Of a stretch of DNA of 5,857 bases, positions 5,770-5,857 are shown piece by piece; within the stretch, counting starts at the first letter, position 1, and each line of letters begins with the position of its first letter. The translations under genes were made by a program, and so were the position numbers. The notes beneath the pieces were generated by a model that saw only the letters and a program-made list of their open reading frames with translations, did no database searches and was not told the DNA's origin. This stretch comes from Clostridioides sp. (GTDB taxonomy: Bacteria; Bacillota; Clostridia; Peptostreptococcales; Peptostreptococcaceae), in assembly GCA_031272305.1 (NCBI GenBank), contig JAISUA010000272.1:1-5857 (forward strand), written 5' to 3'.

Positions 5770-5857
5770 AAAAAGTCATCAAGTATAAATTTAATTGTAC
5801 TTAAAATACAAATTATTGAATAAAAATTTATAAAAAAATAATATTTAATTTATAAAT

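Overview
This is a very AT-rich window (GC roughly a quarter to 30% by eye). It has AGA-dominated arginine codons, ATA-rich isoleucine codons, and Shine-Dalgarno sites of the AAAGGAG and AGAGGTGA types. That suggests a low-GC anaerobic bacterium, most likely a clostridial or Tissierellia-type Firmicute (Peptoniphilus, Finegoldia, Anaerococcus or Parvimonas-like); a Fusobacterium is not excluded. No rRNA, tRNA, CRISPR array, transposase or phage gene is visible. All three genes lie on the plus strand and none shows a signal peptide or membrane segment, so the products should be cytosolic.

Layout. (1) Positions 1-2531 hold the 3' portion of a large multidomain protein whose start lies upstream of the window. 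It contains a helical N-terminal part, a NadD/cytidylyltransferase-like nucleotidyltransferase domain, a GNAT-like region, and a C-terminal part carrying a phosphoribosyltransferase-like PRPP-loop motif. (2) A 194-nt spacer (2532-2725) is dense in inverted repeats. It includes a segment complementary to the next gene's Shine-Dalgarno and pairings that exclude each other, so it may be a regulatory leader. (3) Positions 2726-4141 encode a lactate/malate dehydrogenase-fold protein with about 160 extra N-terminal residues and altered active-site elements. (4) After a 91-nt spacer, 4233-5471 encode a flavodoxin-fold, FMN reductase/iron-sulfur-flavoprotein-like protein with a four-cysteine cluster and a second flavodoxin-like half at the N terminus. 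(5) Positions 5472-5857 are non-coding. They begin with echoes of the gene's own last codons and stop, and contain a strong hairpin terminator at 5708-5769.

How they may work together. The three proteins handle nucleotide substrates or cofactors: a nucleotidyltransferase with a possible PRPP-binding domain, an NAD-type dehydrogenase, and an FMN/Fe-S redox protein. Their order and shared strand suggest a co-transcribed module that makes, modifies or uses a nicotinamide- or flavin-type nucleotide. The substrate cannot be read from the sequence, so the pathway is inference. The region also carries three separate short tandem duplications, all in or just after the flavoprotein gene, which suggests local replication slippage.
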